From Polaribacter vadi (lineage in GTDB: Bacteria; Bacteroidota; Bacteroidia; Flavobacteriales; Flavobacteriaceae), in NCBI RefSeq assembly GCF_001761365.1, contig NZ_CP017477.1:1858501-1922500 (forward strand): DNA of 64,000 nucleotides, in the 5' to 3' direction. Below are positions 52,910 to 62,749 of this stretch, in pieces. A model generated the notes under the pieces. That model had not been told where the DNA came from. It searched no databases and saw nothing but the letters and a program-made list of their open reading frames with translations. The translations under genes and the position numbers were made by a program. Positions within the stretch are counted from its first letter, which is position 1, and every line of letters starts with the position of its first letter.

Positions 52910-53048
52910 CTTTTTAACTGACTTTAGTGAGATTAACTAAAAAAAAAATTGTTAAAGAAACGTTATAATTTTAATTTCTAAAATCTTAATTTTTAAAACG
53001 AGTTATTTTTAAGAACTTTGCAAGACTAATAAATAGTAAATCGATTCC

Positions 53049-54242
53049 TTGAATTTCTGTAAAAAAAACGACAACGCACTTTTTTTTTCTTCTGTTAATG
53101 AAATTCCCAATACTATTTGGGACGTTCTTAATTGTGCAGAAAACAAGTATTTTAGCAAAGATTTTTTAGCATCTATCGAAAAAAATCATTCGAAAATTAA
53201 CTTTATTTATGTTGTTTTAATTGATGACAAAAAACAACCAAAAGCGTTTGCATCCATACAAATTGTTGATTTTTACTTAAATTCTGTCGATAATAATTTT
53301 GAGGATTTTATAAGTAAATTAAAAACTGTTGCTCGTAAACTGCATATTTTTCCTGATAAAAAACCTTTAAAACTATTGATTTGTGGAAACACTTTTGTTA
53401 GTGGTGAACATGGTATTTTTATCAAAAAAAATAATGATAAAAAAATCATCATTAAAGAATTAGCAAAAGCAATACTACATTTTGTAAATGTTGATAAGCA
53501 CCTAAAAATTGACGCGTTTCTTTTAAAAGATTTTATAAATGAATCGCTTTTTATTGCTGATGAATTAAAAGATTACAGTTACAATGCTTTTTCTGTAGAA
53601 CCCAACATGGTTTTACAAATAGATGGAAATTGGAAAATTTTTGATGACTATTTAGCAGCCATGAAAACAAAATTTAGAGTGAAAGCTAAAAAGGCAATTC
53701 AATTAAGTGCAACCATACAAATTGAAAATGTAACGTTAGAAAATATCGCCAATCAGTTACCAAAAATGACTGAACTCTACAAAAAAGTAGCTACAAACGC
53801 AGCTTTTAATTTGGGTGATTTTAACTTAGCTACCTACAAAGATTTTAAGGAAAAACTGGGTGAAAACTATATTCTAAAAACCTATTGGTTAGAAGATAAG
53901 ATGATTGGTTTTATGTCTGGTATTATCAACCAAAATTCGTTAGACGCACATTTTGTAGGGATTGATTATCACCTAAATAGAGAATTTGCTATTTATCAAA
54001 AAATGCTGTATAATTACATAGAAATTGCTATCAATAAGAACTTAAAAACAATTAATTTTGGCAGAACTGCAAGTGAAATTAAGAGTTCTGTTGGTGCAGA
54101 ACCACAAGATTTAACGATGTATCTTCGTCATAAAAAAAGCATTACAAACAAAATTTTAAAACTATTTTTGCAACGTGTACAACCTACACCTTTTCATCAA
54201 CATTTTCCCTTTAAAACTATAAACCTAAATGAAAAACACTAA
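53049..54242 (+). CDS. GNAT/FemAB-like N-acyltransferase
   Basis: 397 residues from a TTG start at 53049; no ATG lies near. The C-terminal half (~200-365) is GNAT-like: KMTELYKKVATNAAFNLGDFNLATYKDF, LEDKMIGFMSGIINQNSLDAHFVGIDYHLNREFAIYQKMLYNYIEIAINKNLKTINFGRTASEIKSSVGAEP. This pattern is shared with peptidogalycan-biosynthesis/FemAB-like proteins. The N-terminal half is unassigned. An acyl or aminoacyl transfer is expected but the acceptor is unknown. It overlaps tesB by 14 bases, so the two are co-translated; TesB acts on acyl-CoA thioesters. Confidence 0.7.
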   Translation: MNFCKKNDNALFFSSVNEIPNTIWDVLNCAENKYFSKDFLASIEKNHSKINFIYVVLIDDKKQPKAFASIQIVDFYLNSVDNNFEDFISKLKTVARKLHIFPDKKPLKLLICGNTFVSGEHGIFIKKNNDKKIIIKELAKAILHFVNVDKHLKIDAFLLKDFINESLFIADELKDYSYNAFSVEPNMVLQIDGNWKIFDDYLAAMKTKFRVKAKKAIQLSATIQIENVTLENIANQLPKMTELYKKVATNAAFNLGDFNLATYKDFKEKLGENYILKTYWLEDKMIGFMSGIINQNSLDAHFVGIDYHLNREFAIYQKMLYNYIEIAINKNLKTINFGRTASEIKSSVGAEPQDLTMYLRHKKSITNKILKLFLQRVQPTPFHQHFPFKTINLNEKH

Positions 54243-55095
54243 AGAACTTATTGAACTTTTATCTTTAATAAATTTAGAGAAAAATAAATTTTCTGGCGAA
54301 AGTGTAACTATTGGAAGTAAAATAGTTTTTGGTGGCCAAGTTTTAGCGCAATCTGTAAACGCAGCTTACAGAACAATACCTAAAGATAGGTTTTTACATT
54401 CGCTACATTCTTACTTTTTAGAAGCTGGAGATTTAACGATGCCTATTGAATATGATGTTGCAGAAGTAAGAAATGGTGGTAGTTTTTCTACAAGAAGAGT
54501 TACTGCTAGTCAAAAAGGTAAAACCATTTTTATTATGGCAGCTTCTTTTCATAAAAAAGAAGATGGTTTTGAGCATCAAGCAGCTATAAACCCCGATATA
54601 AAACAACCTGAAGAATTACTAAGTTGGGAAGAAATGGTTGTGAAATTTGGTGACTTTTTACCAAAAGCATTATCATCATTTTTAAACATAGAAAGACCTA
54701 TTGATTTTAAACCTGTACATACTTCAAATCCTTTGCAGCCAAAAAACTTACCTGCAAAAGAGGAAGTTTGGTTTAAATTAAAAGGCGATATTCCTGAGAT
54801 GGATTTACAGCTAAAACATCAAATTTTAACCTATATTTCTGATTACAATGTGTTAAATGCCGCTTTTAACCCAAATGCAAAAGACTATAATTTTGGCAAT
54901 ACAATTACTGCTAGTTTAGATCATTCTTTGTGGTTTTTTAGAGATTTTGAGTTCGATGATTGGATGCTTTTTTCAGCAGAATCGCCAAATGCATTTGGAG
55001 CAAGAGGTTTGTCTAAAGGAAATATTTTTACAAGAGATGGCAAATTAGTGGCTTCTTTTGCGCAAGAAGGATTGATGAGGCCAATAAAAAAGTAG
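54229..55095 (+). CDS. tesB: Acyl-CoA thioesterase II
   Basis: 288 residues, the double hot-dog fold. N-domain: FGGQVLAQSVNAAYRTIPKDRFLHSLHSYFLEAGDLTMPIEYDVAEVRNGGSFSTRRVTASQKGKTIFIMAASF. C-domain: ILTYISDYNVLNAAF carrying the catalytic Asp, and TASLDHSLWFFRDFEFDDWMLFSAESP with the Ser/Thr-Gln type partners. Hydrolyses medium/long acyl-CoA to fatty acid and CoA in the cytoplasm. It overlaps the GNAT gene. Confidence 0.93.
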   Translation: MKNTKELIELLSLINLEKNKFSGESVTIGSKIVFGGQVLAQSVNAAYRTIPKDRFLHSLHSYFLEAGDLTMPIEYDVAEVRNGGSFSTRRVTASQKGKTIFIMAASFHKKEDGFEHQAAINPDIKQPEELLSWEEMVVKFGDFLPKALSSFLNIERPIDFKPVHTSNPLQPKNLPAKEEVWFKLKGDIPEMDLQLKHQILTYISDYNVLNAAFNPNAKDYNFGNTITASLDHSLWFFRDFEFDDWMLFSAESPNAFGARGLSKGNIFTRDGKLVASFAQEGLMRPIKK

Positions 55096-55140
55096 GCAGT
55101 TTTTTAGTCTTCAGTTGGCAGTATTAAGTATTAAGTATTA
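55091..55140. repeat. ACTG/AGTATTA short repeats after tesB
   Basis: GTAGGCAGT, AGTCTTCAGTTGGCAGT and three tandem copies of TATTAAG (from 55122) follow the tesB stop. Read on the other strand this gives ACTGCCAACTGAAGACT, closely like 40596-40630. Confidence 0.5.
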
Positions 55141-55160
55141 AAAATTATAAATTCGATACA

Positions 55161-55508
55161 ATGAATTCATTTATATATGTGTTAACAACAAATGGTGTGC
55201 TATTTTTAATTAGTGTTATATTTTGGAAATTTCCTCCAAAAAAAATAAACAGACTTTATGGATATAGAACTCCAAAAGCAATGCAAAACCAACAAATTTG
55301 GGATTTTGCAAACACTACCTTTAACCAAACATTTTTAATGTATAGTGGTTTTTCTTTATTAGGTGGTTTGTTATTAGCCAATTTTTCTGTGATAGAATTA
55401 ACTTGGGAACCAATGGTTTTAGTAATGCTATCGCTTGTTGTAAGCATTATAAAAACGGAACGTGCTTTGAATGATAATTTTACTGATGAAGGGAAAAGGA
55501 AAAAGTAA
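55161..55508 (+). CDS. SdpI-family membrane protein
   Basis: 115 residues with three membrane segments. The sequence FWKFPPKKINRLYGYRTPKAMQNQQIWDFANTTF is the SdpI/YhfL signature (GYRTP...W..AN). SdpI of Bacillus gives immunity to the toxic peptide SdpC; most homologues are uncharacterised. No SdpC-like peptide or SdpR repressor is visible here. It is convergent with the TonB receptor gene (19-base gap). Confidence 0.88.
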   Translation: MNSFIYVLTTNGVLFLISVIFWKFPPKKINRLYGYRTPKAMQNQQIWDFANTTFNQTFLMYSGFSLLGGLLLANFSVIELTWEPMVLVMLSLVVSIIKTERALNDNFTDEGKRKK

Positions 55509-55527
55509 ACAGTTTCTGATGGATTGA

Positions 55528-58017
55528 CTAAAAATTAGCCATTAAAGAAACTGATAGATTTCTACCAGGAGAAGAAACTCCAGAAGCAAATTCTATATAG
55601 TGTTCGTCTAAAATATTATCTAACCTTGCCTGTAAAGAAAGGTTTTTATTTACATTATAACTTCCATTTACGCCAAAAGTCATCCAACTTGGAGTTCCAT
55701 AAAACTTATTTACATCATCAGTTGCATTTGCATCTACAATTGGTGTTAAGTCGTGATTATCTATGCCTTCTGTAAAGTTAAAATCTGTAATATCCTTTTT
55801 ATTATTGAATCTAAAAACGGCTCCTAATTCTATCTTTTCTTTTGCATAATTAATTTCAAACTGACCAAATAAAGGCGGAATTGAAGATAAAGGTTCTTCA
55901 GTATCATACGTTCTTCCTTTTGTATAAGTGATAAAACCAGCAGTATTTATTGTTTTAGAAATTTTCCCTAAATAATTTAAAGTATATCCAGAAATATACG
56001 CATTTCCTTTATTCTGATTATTTACTGCATTTCCAAATTCACCATCAAATTCAACTTGTTTTACACTTCCATCAGCATTATATACAAAATCTCTTTGAAT
56101 ATAATTATTTAATAATGTGTAATATATATTGGCTCCAAGTCGAAATTTTCTCTTATTAAAATATTTTAAAATCCCTATTTCTGCATTGTAAGCAAATTCA
56201 GGATCTACCATAATATTTGGAATTGTAACATTTCCAGATTTTTCACGAACTCTACCAATATCATCTATATTTGGAGAACGAAAACCCGAGGACAAAACAC
56301 TATTTAACTGCCAATTTCTAGTCGGTTTATAAACGTACCCTATAGTTGCTGTAACTGCAGAGTTATTTCTACTTAGCGTCAAAGATTCAAAATCTAAAAA
56401 AGTTTCATCTATCCAAGTAGCATTTTTATGGGTATTTGTAAATCTTATTCCTGTATTTAAGGTAGATTTCGGGCTTAAATCCTGTCTATAATCCACATAA
56501 ACTGCAGATGTTAAAAAGCTGCTTCCACCATCTGGATAACGTGATTGCACTTTAAAATCGTTCGAAAAACCAACAATTTCATGATTACTAATATTTAAAG
56601 TTTTTCCATAAGAATTTGAGCCAACATCATTATAAGCAACCTCAAAACCATAAGAAAGTATACGAGTTTTATCTTCTGTAATTGGCACATAGAAATCGCC
56701 ATTTACACTAAATATATTTACGGTTTCTTCTCTATATGATCTATCTAAATTACCAAATTTACGTTGAATTCTACTTTCTTGTATATTTTGATAAGCAGTT
56801 GTAATTGTACCACTTTCTAACCAATTTTTATCTGGATTGATGAGTAATTGCGTTGATAATAAAAATCTTTTTTGAGGCCCATAATACCATTCAGCAAACT
56901 TTAAAGAAGAAGTATCTGTAACATCTTTCAGCTCATTTAAACGATCAAAACGTTGAATATCTGAAGATGTGGAGTATTGTAGATTGATTTTTAAATCTGT
57001 ATTTTTTGATAAAGGAACATAAAATTTTTGTAAGAAATCAGTTTGATTATACCCTGTATTTCTTAGCAAATTAGGGTCTGAATTTGGTGTAGGATTTTCT
57101 GCATAATTACCATTCACATTTTCAGAATAATAAAATACTTTTCCCCAATCAGTAAAACCATGATTTCTATTTTCACCTGCTCTTAAATCACCAAAATTTG
57201 AATACGAAATACTTGTAAAAGAAGCCCAATTACTAAAACTTACTTCTGCAGAAACGCTAGTTGCAACTTCTTGGTTTACGGTGGAAAATCTTGAAAATAA
57301 TTCGCTTTTTACGGTGGTTTCTTCCGATAATTTTGGTGTTTTTGTATAATAATGAATCACACCTCCTAAAGCATCACTTCCATAAATTACAGATGAAGGT
57401 CCAAAAATAACTTCAGTTTTATCTAACAAATTAGGTGATAACGTAATTGAGTTTTGTAAATGTCCTTTTCTGTAAATTGCGTTATTCATTCTAACCCCAT
57501 CAACCACTAACAAAACTCTGTTAGATTCCATTCCACGAATTACAGGACTTCCTCCCCCAAATTGAGATTTCTGCACTTTAATTCCTGGAATTGCAGCCAA
57601 TAAATCTGCGGATGTTTGTGGAGATATTTTTTGGATATCTTTCGTACTTAAAACGGCTATCTGCTCTGCAATTCTCTTTGATTTTTCATCTTTCTTAAAA
57701 GAAGAAATCACCACTTCATCTAACTCTTCAGATTCTTTGGTTAAATACACTATAAAATCTTGATTTACTAATAAAGATTTTTTGATTCTATACACAGCAT
57801 AAGATAAATGAGAAAAGAAAATAATTTCATTTTCTTTAATAGATGAAATATCTATAAAACCATCATCATCAGTACTTAAACTAATCGTATTTACTTCATT
57901 AAAAACCGTAACATTTTTAACACCTTTGCCAGTTTCTTGGTCTAAAACTTTAACTTTTTGAGCGAAAGAAATAGCACTTATTAAACATATAAATACAAAA
58001 AATAAATTCTTCATCAT
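55528..58017 (-). CDS. TonB-dependent outer membrane receptor (HmuR/heme-type)
   Basis: 829 residues from the ATG at 58015-58017 (next ATG one codon later; a TTG one codon earlier). Signal FFVFICLISAISFAQ, then a carboxypeptidase-regulatory-like N-terminal domain (~20-95). A plug follows (TSADLLAAIPGIKVQKSQFGGGSPVIRGMESNRVLLVVDGVRMNN, VIFGPSSVIYGSDALGGVIHYYTK), then a 22-strand barrel ending in NLSVSLMANF with the C-terminal aromatic. The plug/DGVRMNNA pattern resembles hemoglobin/transferrin/lactoferrin-type receptors; the ligand is unknown. Its start overlaps the recO stop by one base, so expression depends on the porZ-recO operon. Confidence 0.88.
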   Translation of the reverse strand: MMKNLFFVFICLISAISFAQKVKVLDQETGKGVKNVTVFNEVNTISLSTDDDGFIDISSIKENEIIFFSHLSYAVYRIKKSLLVNQDFIVYLTKESEELDEVVISSFKKDEKSKRIAEQIAVLSTKDIQKISPQTSADLLAAIPGIKVQKSQFGGGSPVIRGMESNRVLLVVDGVRMNNAIYRKGHLQNSITLSPNLLDKTEVIFGPSSVIYGSDALGGVIHYYTKTPKLSEETTVKSELFSRFSTVNQEVATSVSAEVSFSNWASFTSISYSNFGDLRAGENRNHGFTDWGKVFYYSENVNGNYAENPTPNSDPNLLRNTGYNQTDFLQKFYVPLSKNTDLKINLQYSTSSDIQRFDRLNELKDVTDTSSLKFAEWYYGPQKRFLLSTQLLINPDKNWLESGTITTAYQNIQESRIQRKFGNLDRSYREETVNIFSVNGDFYVPITEDKTRILSYGFEVAYNDVGSNSYGKTLNISNHEIVGFSNDFKVQSRYPDGGSSFLTSAVYVDYRQDLSPKSTLNTGIRFTNTHKNATWIDETFLDFESLTLSRNNSAVTATIGYVYKPTRNWQLNSVLSSGFRSPNIDDIGRVREKSGNVTIPNIMVDPEFAYNAEIGILKYFNKRKFRLGANIYYTLLNNYIQRDFVYNADGSVKQVEFDGEFGNAVNNQNKGNAYISGYTLNYLGKISKTINTAGFITYTKGRTYDTEEPLSSIPPLFGQFEINYAKEKIELGAVFRFNNKKDITDFNFTEGIDNHDLTPIVDANATDDVNKFYGTPSWMTFGVNGSYNVNKNLSLQARLDNILDEHYIEFASGVSSPGRNLSVSLMANF

Positions 58018-58739
58018 CAACTAAAAATGGTTTCTAAAACTTGTAAAGATTTTGGTTTTCTAAAACTGTCCAAATGTAACTTAAAATACTCAATTATCAT
58101 TTGCAAAACCAACTGCCTTTCGTCTTTGCTATAAGACACATTTTCTATACCATCAAAATTTATGCCTAACAGCTTTTTAAATTGATATAAATCATTTTTA
58201 AAAAGCACATTTTTATCAGCAGTATTATCAGAAAATTTACCTTCTAAAAGATTAAATCCAATTTTATCTTTCTTTGATGTATCTGGATAAAAGCCTAAAA
58301 AACCTGTTAAGTTCAATAAAAAAAGTAAGTGAAAATTTGCAATTTTATCATGTACATCTAACCAAATAAAAGCAGTTTCTAAATAACTGTACAGCGCTTT
58401 ATTTTGTTCTTCTTCTTGTATGGAACTTGCCAAAATTTCTGATAAAAAAAACACGACAGATTGTTTAATAATATCTGTATGAATTGTTTTGTAAGGATTT
58501 ACAACTTGCACTTCTTTAATGGAATTTAAAGTACCTTTTGTATTGTGTTTTGCAATAATTTTTAGTTGTGTTAATGGCTGAAAATAGGCTGCTTTAATTC
58601 CTGTTTTTTTAGGTTTTAAAACACCTCTTATCAAGTAACTTTTTACACCTTCTTCTTCTGTGTAACATTTTACAATTAAACTAGTATCACCGAATTTTAG
58701 TGAACTTAAAACAATTGCTTTCGTATTTACAATGCCCAT
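58017..58739 (-). CDS. recO: DNA repair protein RecO
   Basis: 240 residues. OB-fold N-terminus (IVNTKAIVLSSLKFGDTSLIVKCYTEEEGVKSYLIRGV, FQPLTQLKIIAKHNTKGTLNSIKEVQ), then a helical domain lacking the canonical zinc-finger cysteines; LLLNLTGFLGFYPDTSK is typical of Bacteroidota RecO. It loads RecA on SSB-coated DNA in the RecFOR pathway. It lies between porZ and the TonB receptor with one-base overlaps on both sides. Confidence 0.93.
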   Translation of the reverse strand: MGIVNTKAIVLSSLKFGDTSLIVKCYTEEEGVKSYLIRGVLKPKKTGIKAAYFQPLTQLKIIAKHNTKGTLNSIKEVQVVNPYKTIHTDIIKQSVVFFLSEILASSIQEEEQNKALYSYLETAFIWLDVHDKIANFHLLFLLNLTGFLGFYPDTSKKDKIGFNLLEGKFSDNTADKNVLFKNDLYQFKKLLGINFDGIENVSYSKDERQLVLQMIIEYFKLHLDSFRKPKSLQVLETIFS

Positions 58740-61066
58740 TAATTTACAATTGCAATTTTTGCTGTAGCAGTTTCTGAGCCATCATCATTCGTTAATAAAA
58801 CAATGTAAACACCAGAAGCTACACTTCTACCAGCCAAGTTTTTTTTGTTCCAAATTACTTTACCTCCTTGTAATTGCTGGCCTTCTACAACATTGGTTTC
58901 ATAAACTAAATTACCAGCAACATCTAAAATTTTAACATTGGTTCCTTTTGGTAAGTTGGTTCCATTTCTACCATCAATAGTAATCGTTTCATGGTTTTTT
59001 AAAGCAGGATTTGGATACGCATATACTTCTCCTAAACTTTCTCCAAAAGGCGAAACATTACTATTATAGGCTACAATACCGTTATCTGTAGCAAAATAAA
59101 CTTTTCCATTGGCTTCATCAACCCTAATTTTTAAAATTCTGTTAGAGGGTAAAGGTGAATTTGCTTTGCTAAAATTCGCCAAGGTTGTTTGTCCTGAAGG
59201 ATTTGTATACAAAGCACCTCCATTATCTGTACCAAACCATTTATTATCTGCACCATCTACAAAAATAGTATTGATTCTTTGATCTCCTAACAAACGCTCT
59301 CCTACTCCATTTTCTTCAATAATTACAGGTTGTGCATTTAACACTTCTGCATCAAAAATTGAAGAAGCATTTCTAAAAACAACCATGCCATTTCTGGTTC
59401 CTAACCAAATTCTGTTGCTCTTATCTGCAGCAACTGTAAGCACATCTGTTTCTGGTAAATTACCAAGATTTGGTGTTGAAATTAATGCTCTTTTTCTATT
59501 TCCGTTTTCATTAAATGCATACACGCCATTTCTTCTGGTTCCTATCCAAACTGTGTTGTTATTATCGATCGAAATTTCACTTAAACCAAAAGCAAAAATG
59601 GTTTGTAGAGAACTAATATCAAAACTACTCCATTGACCTGAAGGCGATAATTTTTTTAGTTCATCACCAGTATTAATATTGGCAACCCATAAATTACCTT
59701 GCTTGTCAAATTTAGTTGCTGTAACTCTAACAGTAACTCTATTTGGTAATGTAGATTCTAAATCTTCTAAACCACTGTTTAAGTGATTATAAAAAGTTTT
59801 TATTTCATCATTTTCCACCACCATTAATCCTCCAGTAGAAACACTATTTATATCTCTTGTATCTCCCATAGAACTTATATAAACTCTATTTTCTGCATTG
59901 GGATCTATAGAGATGTGATTCAAATCAGTTACTGGAAAATCAGGATCATATTTTGTGTTTATCCAGTTTTCTCCATTAAAATGACTAAATCCTTTTCTGA
60001 AAAAAAGTGACCCATAAAATGCACTATATCCTCCATAAACAACCCAAAGATCATTGTTCTTTACTTCTATAGCAAAAACACCATTTTCTAAAGGACCTTC
60101 TGGATGAATTTCTTGATATTCATTGCTACTAGCACTCGTAGTTTTTAAAATTCCGAATTCTTTTGTGCCAATATAAATAGTGTTATTATCGAAAAAAGCA
60201 TTGGTTGCTGTAAAATCGAAATCTAAAATTGTATTAAATTCTACTGTTTGATTTTCAGAAGCATCTAAAACAATTATTTTTTTATTTAACGATACAATTA
60301 AATTTAATGTTGATGAATTTAAATTTATAATTGGTTCAAAGAAGTTTCTTACCAAAGTTAAAATATTGTTATTTAGATCAAATAAATTTGAGTTTTCTGT
60401 AATATAAATTTTATTATTAAAATTTATAATATGACTAAAATTCCGTCCATTATATTGCTGTTGCCAATTATTAAAATCGATTAGAAGATTGCTTGTAAGA
60501 GCTGCATTAAAAATACCATCTTCTGTAGCTGCATAAATTTTATCACCATTAATTAATGTCTCATTAATATTTAAAGACGTAGAACCATTCCCTATAAAAA
60601 AAGTATCGCCAAATTCTAAATTTTCTATATCGTATTCAACAATAGCAAAGGGTGTAGATAAATATAACGTATTGCCATATTCAGAAATATGATTGATTCT
60701 TTTTTGACTAGATTGATTAAAATTTACAATATCAGAAGAAATAGTAATGACGCCATTTTCATCAACAACCTCTATTAAACCAGTTTCATAACCAATTACT
60801 AATCTTTTAAAAGTAGAATTGTAATGAATTGATGATGTAATATCACCAGACAAACCTTGTATGGAAGAAAGTTTATTAATTTCAGATGTAGTTTCATTGT
60901 AAGTAAAAACTGCATTATCTGATAAAGCATATACAATATCATTAACTTTTACAAAATCTTTTACATTATTATAAGAGTAAAAATCTTCCCAAGAATCGCT
61001 ATAATTAGTTTGAGCAGAACTCAATACTGTTAAAAACAAGATATATATTGATACAGTTTTTTTCAT
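58739..61066 (-). CDS. porZ: PorZ-like type IX secretion component
   Basis: 775 residues from the ATG at 61064-61066 (start chosen for the signal peptide MKKTVSIYILFLTVLSSAQ; the frame is open 14 codons upstream). Two beta-propellers of two-component-regulator type (VYALSDNAVFTYNETTSEINKLSSIQGLSGD; SEISIDNNNTVWIGTRRNGVYAFNENG) are followed by a C-terminal sorting-type domain (EVYAYPNPALKNHETITIDGRNG). PorZ is a surface protein of the T9SS attachment complex that in P. gingivalis binds A-LPS. Adjacency to recO is common in flavobacteria (recollection). Confidence 0.87.
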   Translation of the reverse strand: MKKTVSIYILFLTVLSSAQTNYSDSWEDFYSYNNVKDFVKVNDIVYALSDNAVFTYNETTSEINKLSSIQGLSGDITSSIHYNSTFKRLVIGYETGLIEVVDENGVITISSDIVNFNQSSQKRINHISEYGNTLYLSTPFAIVEYDIENLEFGDTFFIGNGSTSLNINETLINGDKIYAATEDGIFNAALTSNLLIDFNNWQQQYNGRNFSHIINFNNKIYITENSNLFDLNNNILTLVRNFFEPIINLNSSTLNLIVSLNKKIIVLDASENQTVEFNTILDFDFTATNAFFDNNTIYIGTKEFGILKTTSASSNEYQEIHPEGPLENGVFAIEVKNNDLWVVYGGYSAFYGSLFFRKGFSHFNGENWINTKYDPDFPVTDLNHISIDPNAENRVYISSMGDTRDINSVSTGGLMVVENDEIKTFYNHLNSGLEDLESTLPNRVTVRVTATKFDKQGNLWVANINTGDELKKLSPSGQWSSFDISSLQTIFAFGLSEISIDNNNTVWIGTRRNGVYAFNENGNRKRALISTPNLGNLPETDVLTVAADKSNRIWLGTRNGMVVFRNASSIFDAEVLNAQPVIIEENGVGERLLGDQRINTIFVDGADNKWFGTDNGGALYTNPSGQTTLANFSKANSPLPSNRILKIRVDEANGKVYFATDNGIVAYNSNVSPFGESLGEVYAYPNPALKNHETITIDGRNGTNLPKGTNVKILDVAGNLVYETNVVEGQQLQGGKVIWNKKNLAGRSVASGVYIVLLTNDDGSETATAKIAIVN

Positions 61067-61285
61067 TTTTAATTCAAAAAGAGATTTCTTTAAATAGAAC
61101 GCAATCATATGTATATTCGTACTTTTTTTTAGTGTTTAACAGAAAAATAGAATTCATTTTTATAAAAAGACTCTTATAAAAAATGTATTTCTATATTTGA
61201 TTTTAATTTCTATAGATTTTTAGTAATGTAAGACCAAATTACTGAATTTTTACTTTAAGAATACTTATATTTTAGATAAAAAAAG

Positions 61286-62263
61286 ATGCGATTAATTACT
61301 TTAGACGATTTTATAGATACCTATTTTAAGATAATTCAGAGAGGAAGTGGTTTTTTCTTATCTAAATTTACCTTTAATAAAGAAAACAGAACTAAAAGTG
61401 CTTTTGATAACACCTCCTTTATATCGTCTTATTTTTGGTCTATTCCAAAAGTACAAGAACGTTGGAATGTTTTTGTTAGTGGCAATAAAAACACTAATTA
61501 TTTAGAATATTTAACAACTAATTTTTTAAAAGATAAAACCAATTTAAAACTGTTATCTCTTGGATCGGGTATTTGCAATCGAGAAATTGAATTAGCCAAA
61601 CATTCTACTATTTTTAAAGAAGTTGTTTGTGTAGATATTGCTGAAAATTTATTGCAAATTGCAGCTAAAAATGCAATTGAAAACAATGTTACAAACATTA
61701 AATTTATCAATAAAAATATTGATGATTTCGAATTTGATGAAAACGAATTTGATATTGTTTTTTTTAAATCTTCTTTGCATCATTTTGATAAAATAGATAC
61801 TTTTTTACCAGGCAAAATAAAGCATACTTTAAAATCTAATGGTCTTTTAATAATCAATGAGTTTGTTGGTGCAACTAGACATCAATTTTCAAAAAAACAA
61901 ATTACTGCTATTAATGAAGCAATTTCAATTATTCCAAAAAAATTTAGGACTCGATATAAAAGTAAATTAACTAAAAATAAATATAGAGGAGTTGGTGTTC
62001 TTAGAATGATTTTAGCAGACCCATCTGAATGCATAGATTCTGAAAGTATAATGCCTACTATACATAAACATTACAAAACTATTATTGAAAAACCTTATGG
62101 AGGTAATTTATTAATGAGTGTTTTAAGAGATATTTCTCATCATTTTTATACTTTAGATGATGAAAAGGAAGCAATTTTAGAAAAGCTTTTTTTGCTAGAA
62201 GATACGTATATGAAAAATAATCCTTCAGATTTAGTGTTCGGTATTTATGAAAACAAAAAATAA
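61286..62263 (+). CDS. Class I SAM-dependent methyltransferase
   Basis: 325 residues. The SAM motif I is LKLLSLGSGICNREIELAKHS (~92-112), motif II ends VVCVDIAENLLQIAAKNA, with NIDDFEFDENEFDIVFFKSSLHHFDKI and LLIINEFVGA following. Helical N- and C-terminal extensions suggest a specific but unrecognised acceptor. It is followed after 14 bases by the CYTH gene and probably shares a transcript with it. Confidence 0.85.
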   Translation: MRLITLDDFIDTYFKIIQRGSGFFLSKFTFNKENRTKSAFDNTSFISSYFWSIPKVQERWNVFVSGNKNTNYLEYLTTNFLKDKTNLKLLSLGSGICNREIELAKHSTIFKEVVCVDIAENLLQIAAKNAIENNVTNIKFINKNIDDFEFDENEFDIVFFKSSLHHFDKIDTFLPGKIKHTLKSNGLLIINEFVGATRHQFSKKQITAINEAISIIPKKFRTRYKSKLTKNKYRGVGVLRMILADPSECIDSESIMPTIHKHYKTIIEKPYGGNLLMSVLRDISHHFYTLDDEKEAILEKLFLLEDTYMKNNPSDLVFGIYENKK

Positions 62264-62277
62264 TTTATAGAACCTTT

Positions 62278-62748
62278 ATGAGCTTAGAAATTGAAAGAAA
62301 GTTTTTAGTGAAAAATAATGATTTTAAGAAAGCATCTTATCAACAAAAAACAATAAAACAAGGCTATTTAAGTACTGCAAAAAATAGTACTGTAAGAGTT
62401 CGTGTTTCAGATGAAACTGCATTTTTAACAATTAAAGGGCCATCTAACGAATCTGGCACAACTCGTTTTGAATGGGAAAAAGAAATTGACATAAATGAAG
62501 CTGAACAACTACTGCTATTATGTGAACCTTCTATTATTGACAAAACCCGATATTTGGTAAAAAATGAACATCTTGTTTTTGACGTTGATGAATTTTATGG
62601 CGATAATTTAGGTTTGGTTATTGCAGAAATAGAATTAAGTTCTGAAGATGAAGTTTTCGAAAAACCAACTTGGTTAGGCAAAGAAGTTACAGGAATTGAA
62701 AAATATTATAATTCTAAAATGAGTAAAAATCCTTTTAAGGATTGGTAA
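62278..62748 (+). CDS. CYTH-domain triphosphatase-like protein
   Basis: 156 residues. The CYTH signature ExExK is in LEIERKFLVK (residues 4-8). Further strands carry STVRVRVSDETAFLTIKGP, FEWEKEIDINEA and YLVKNEHLVFDVDEFYGDNLGLVIAEIEL, the acidic/basic residues of the tunnel active site. Small CYTH proteins hydrolyse triphosphates such as inorganic tripolyphosphate or thiamine triphosphate; the substrate here is unknown. It ends one base before the convergent trhA gene. Confidence 0.9.
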   Translation: MSLEIERKFLVKNNDFKKASYQQKTIKQGYLSTAKNSTVRVRVSDETAFLTIKGPSNESGTTRFEWEKEIDINEAEQLLLLCEPSIIDKTRYLVKNEHLVFDVDEFYGDNLGLVIAEIELSSEDEVFEKPTWLGKEVTGIEKYYNSKMSKNPFKDW

Positions 62749-62749
62749 T

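Noticed and set aside
55161..55508. Sdp toxin-immunity system
   Set aside because: Only the SdpI-family protein is present; no SdpC-like precursor, SdpAB or SdpR gene is adjacent.
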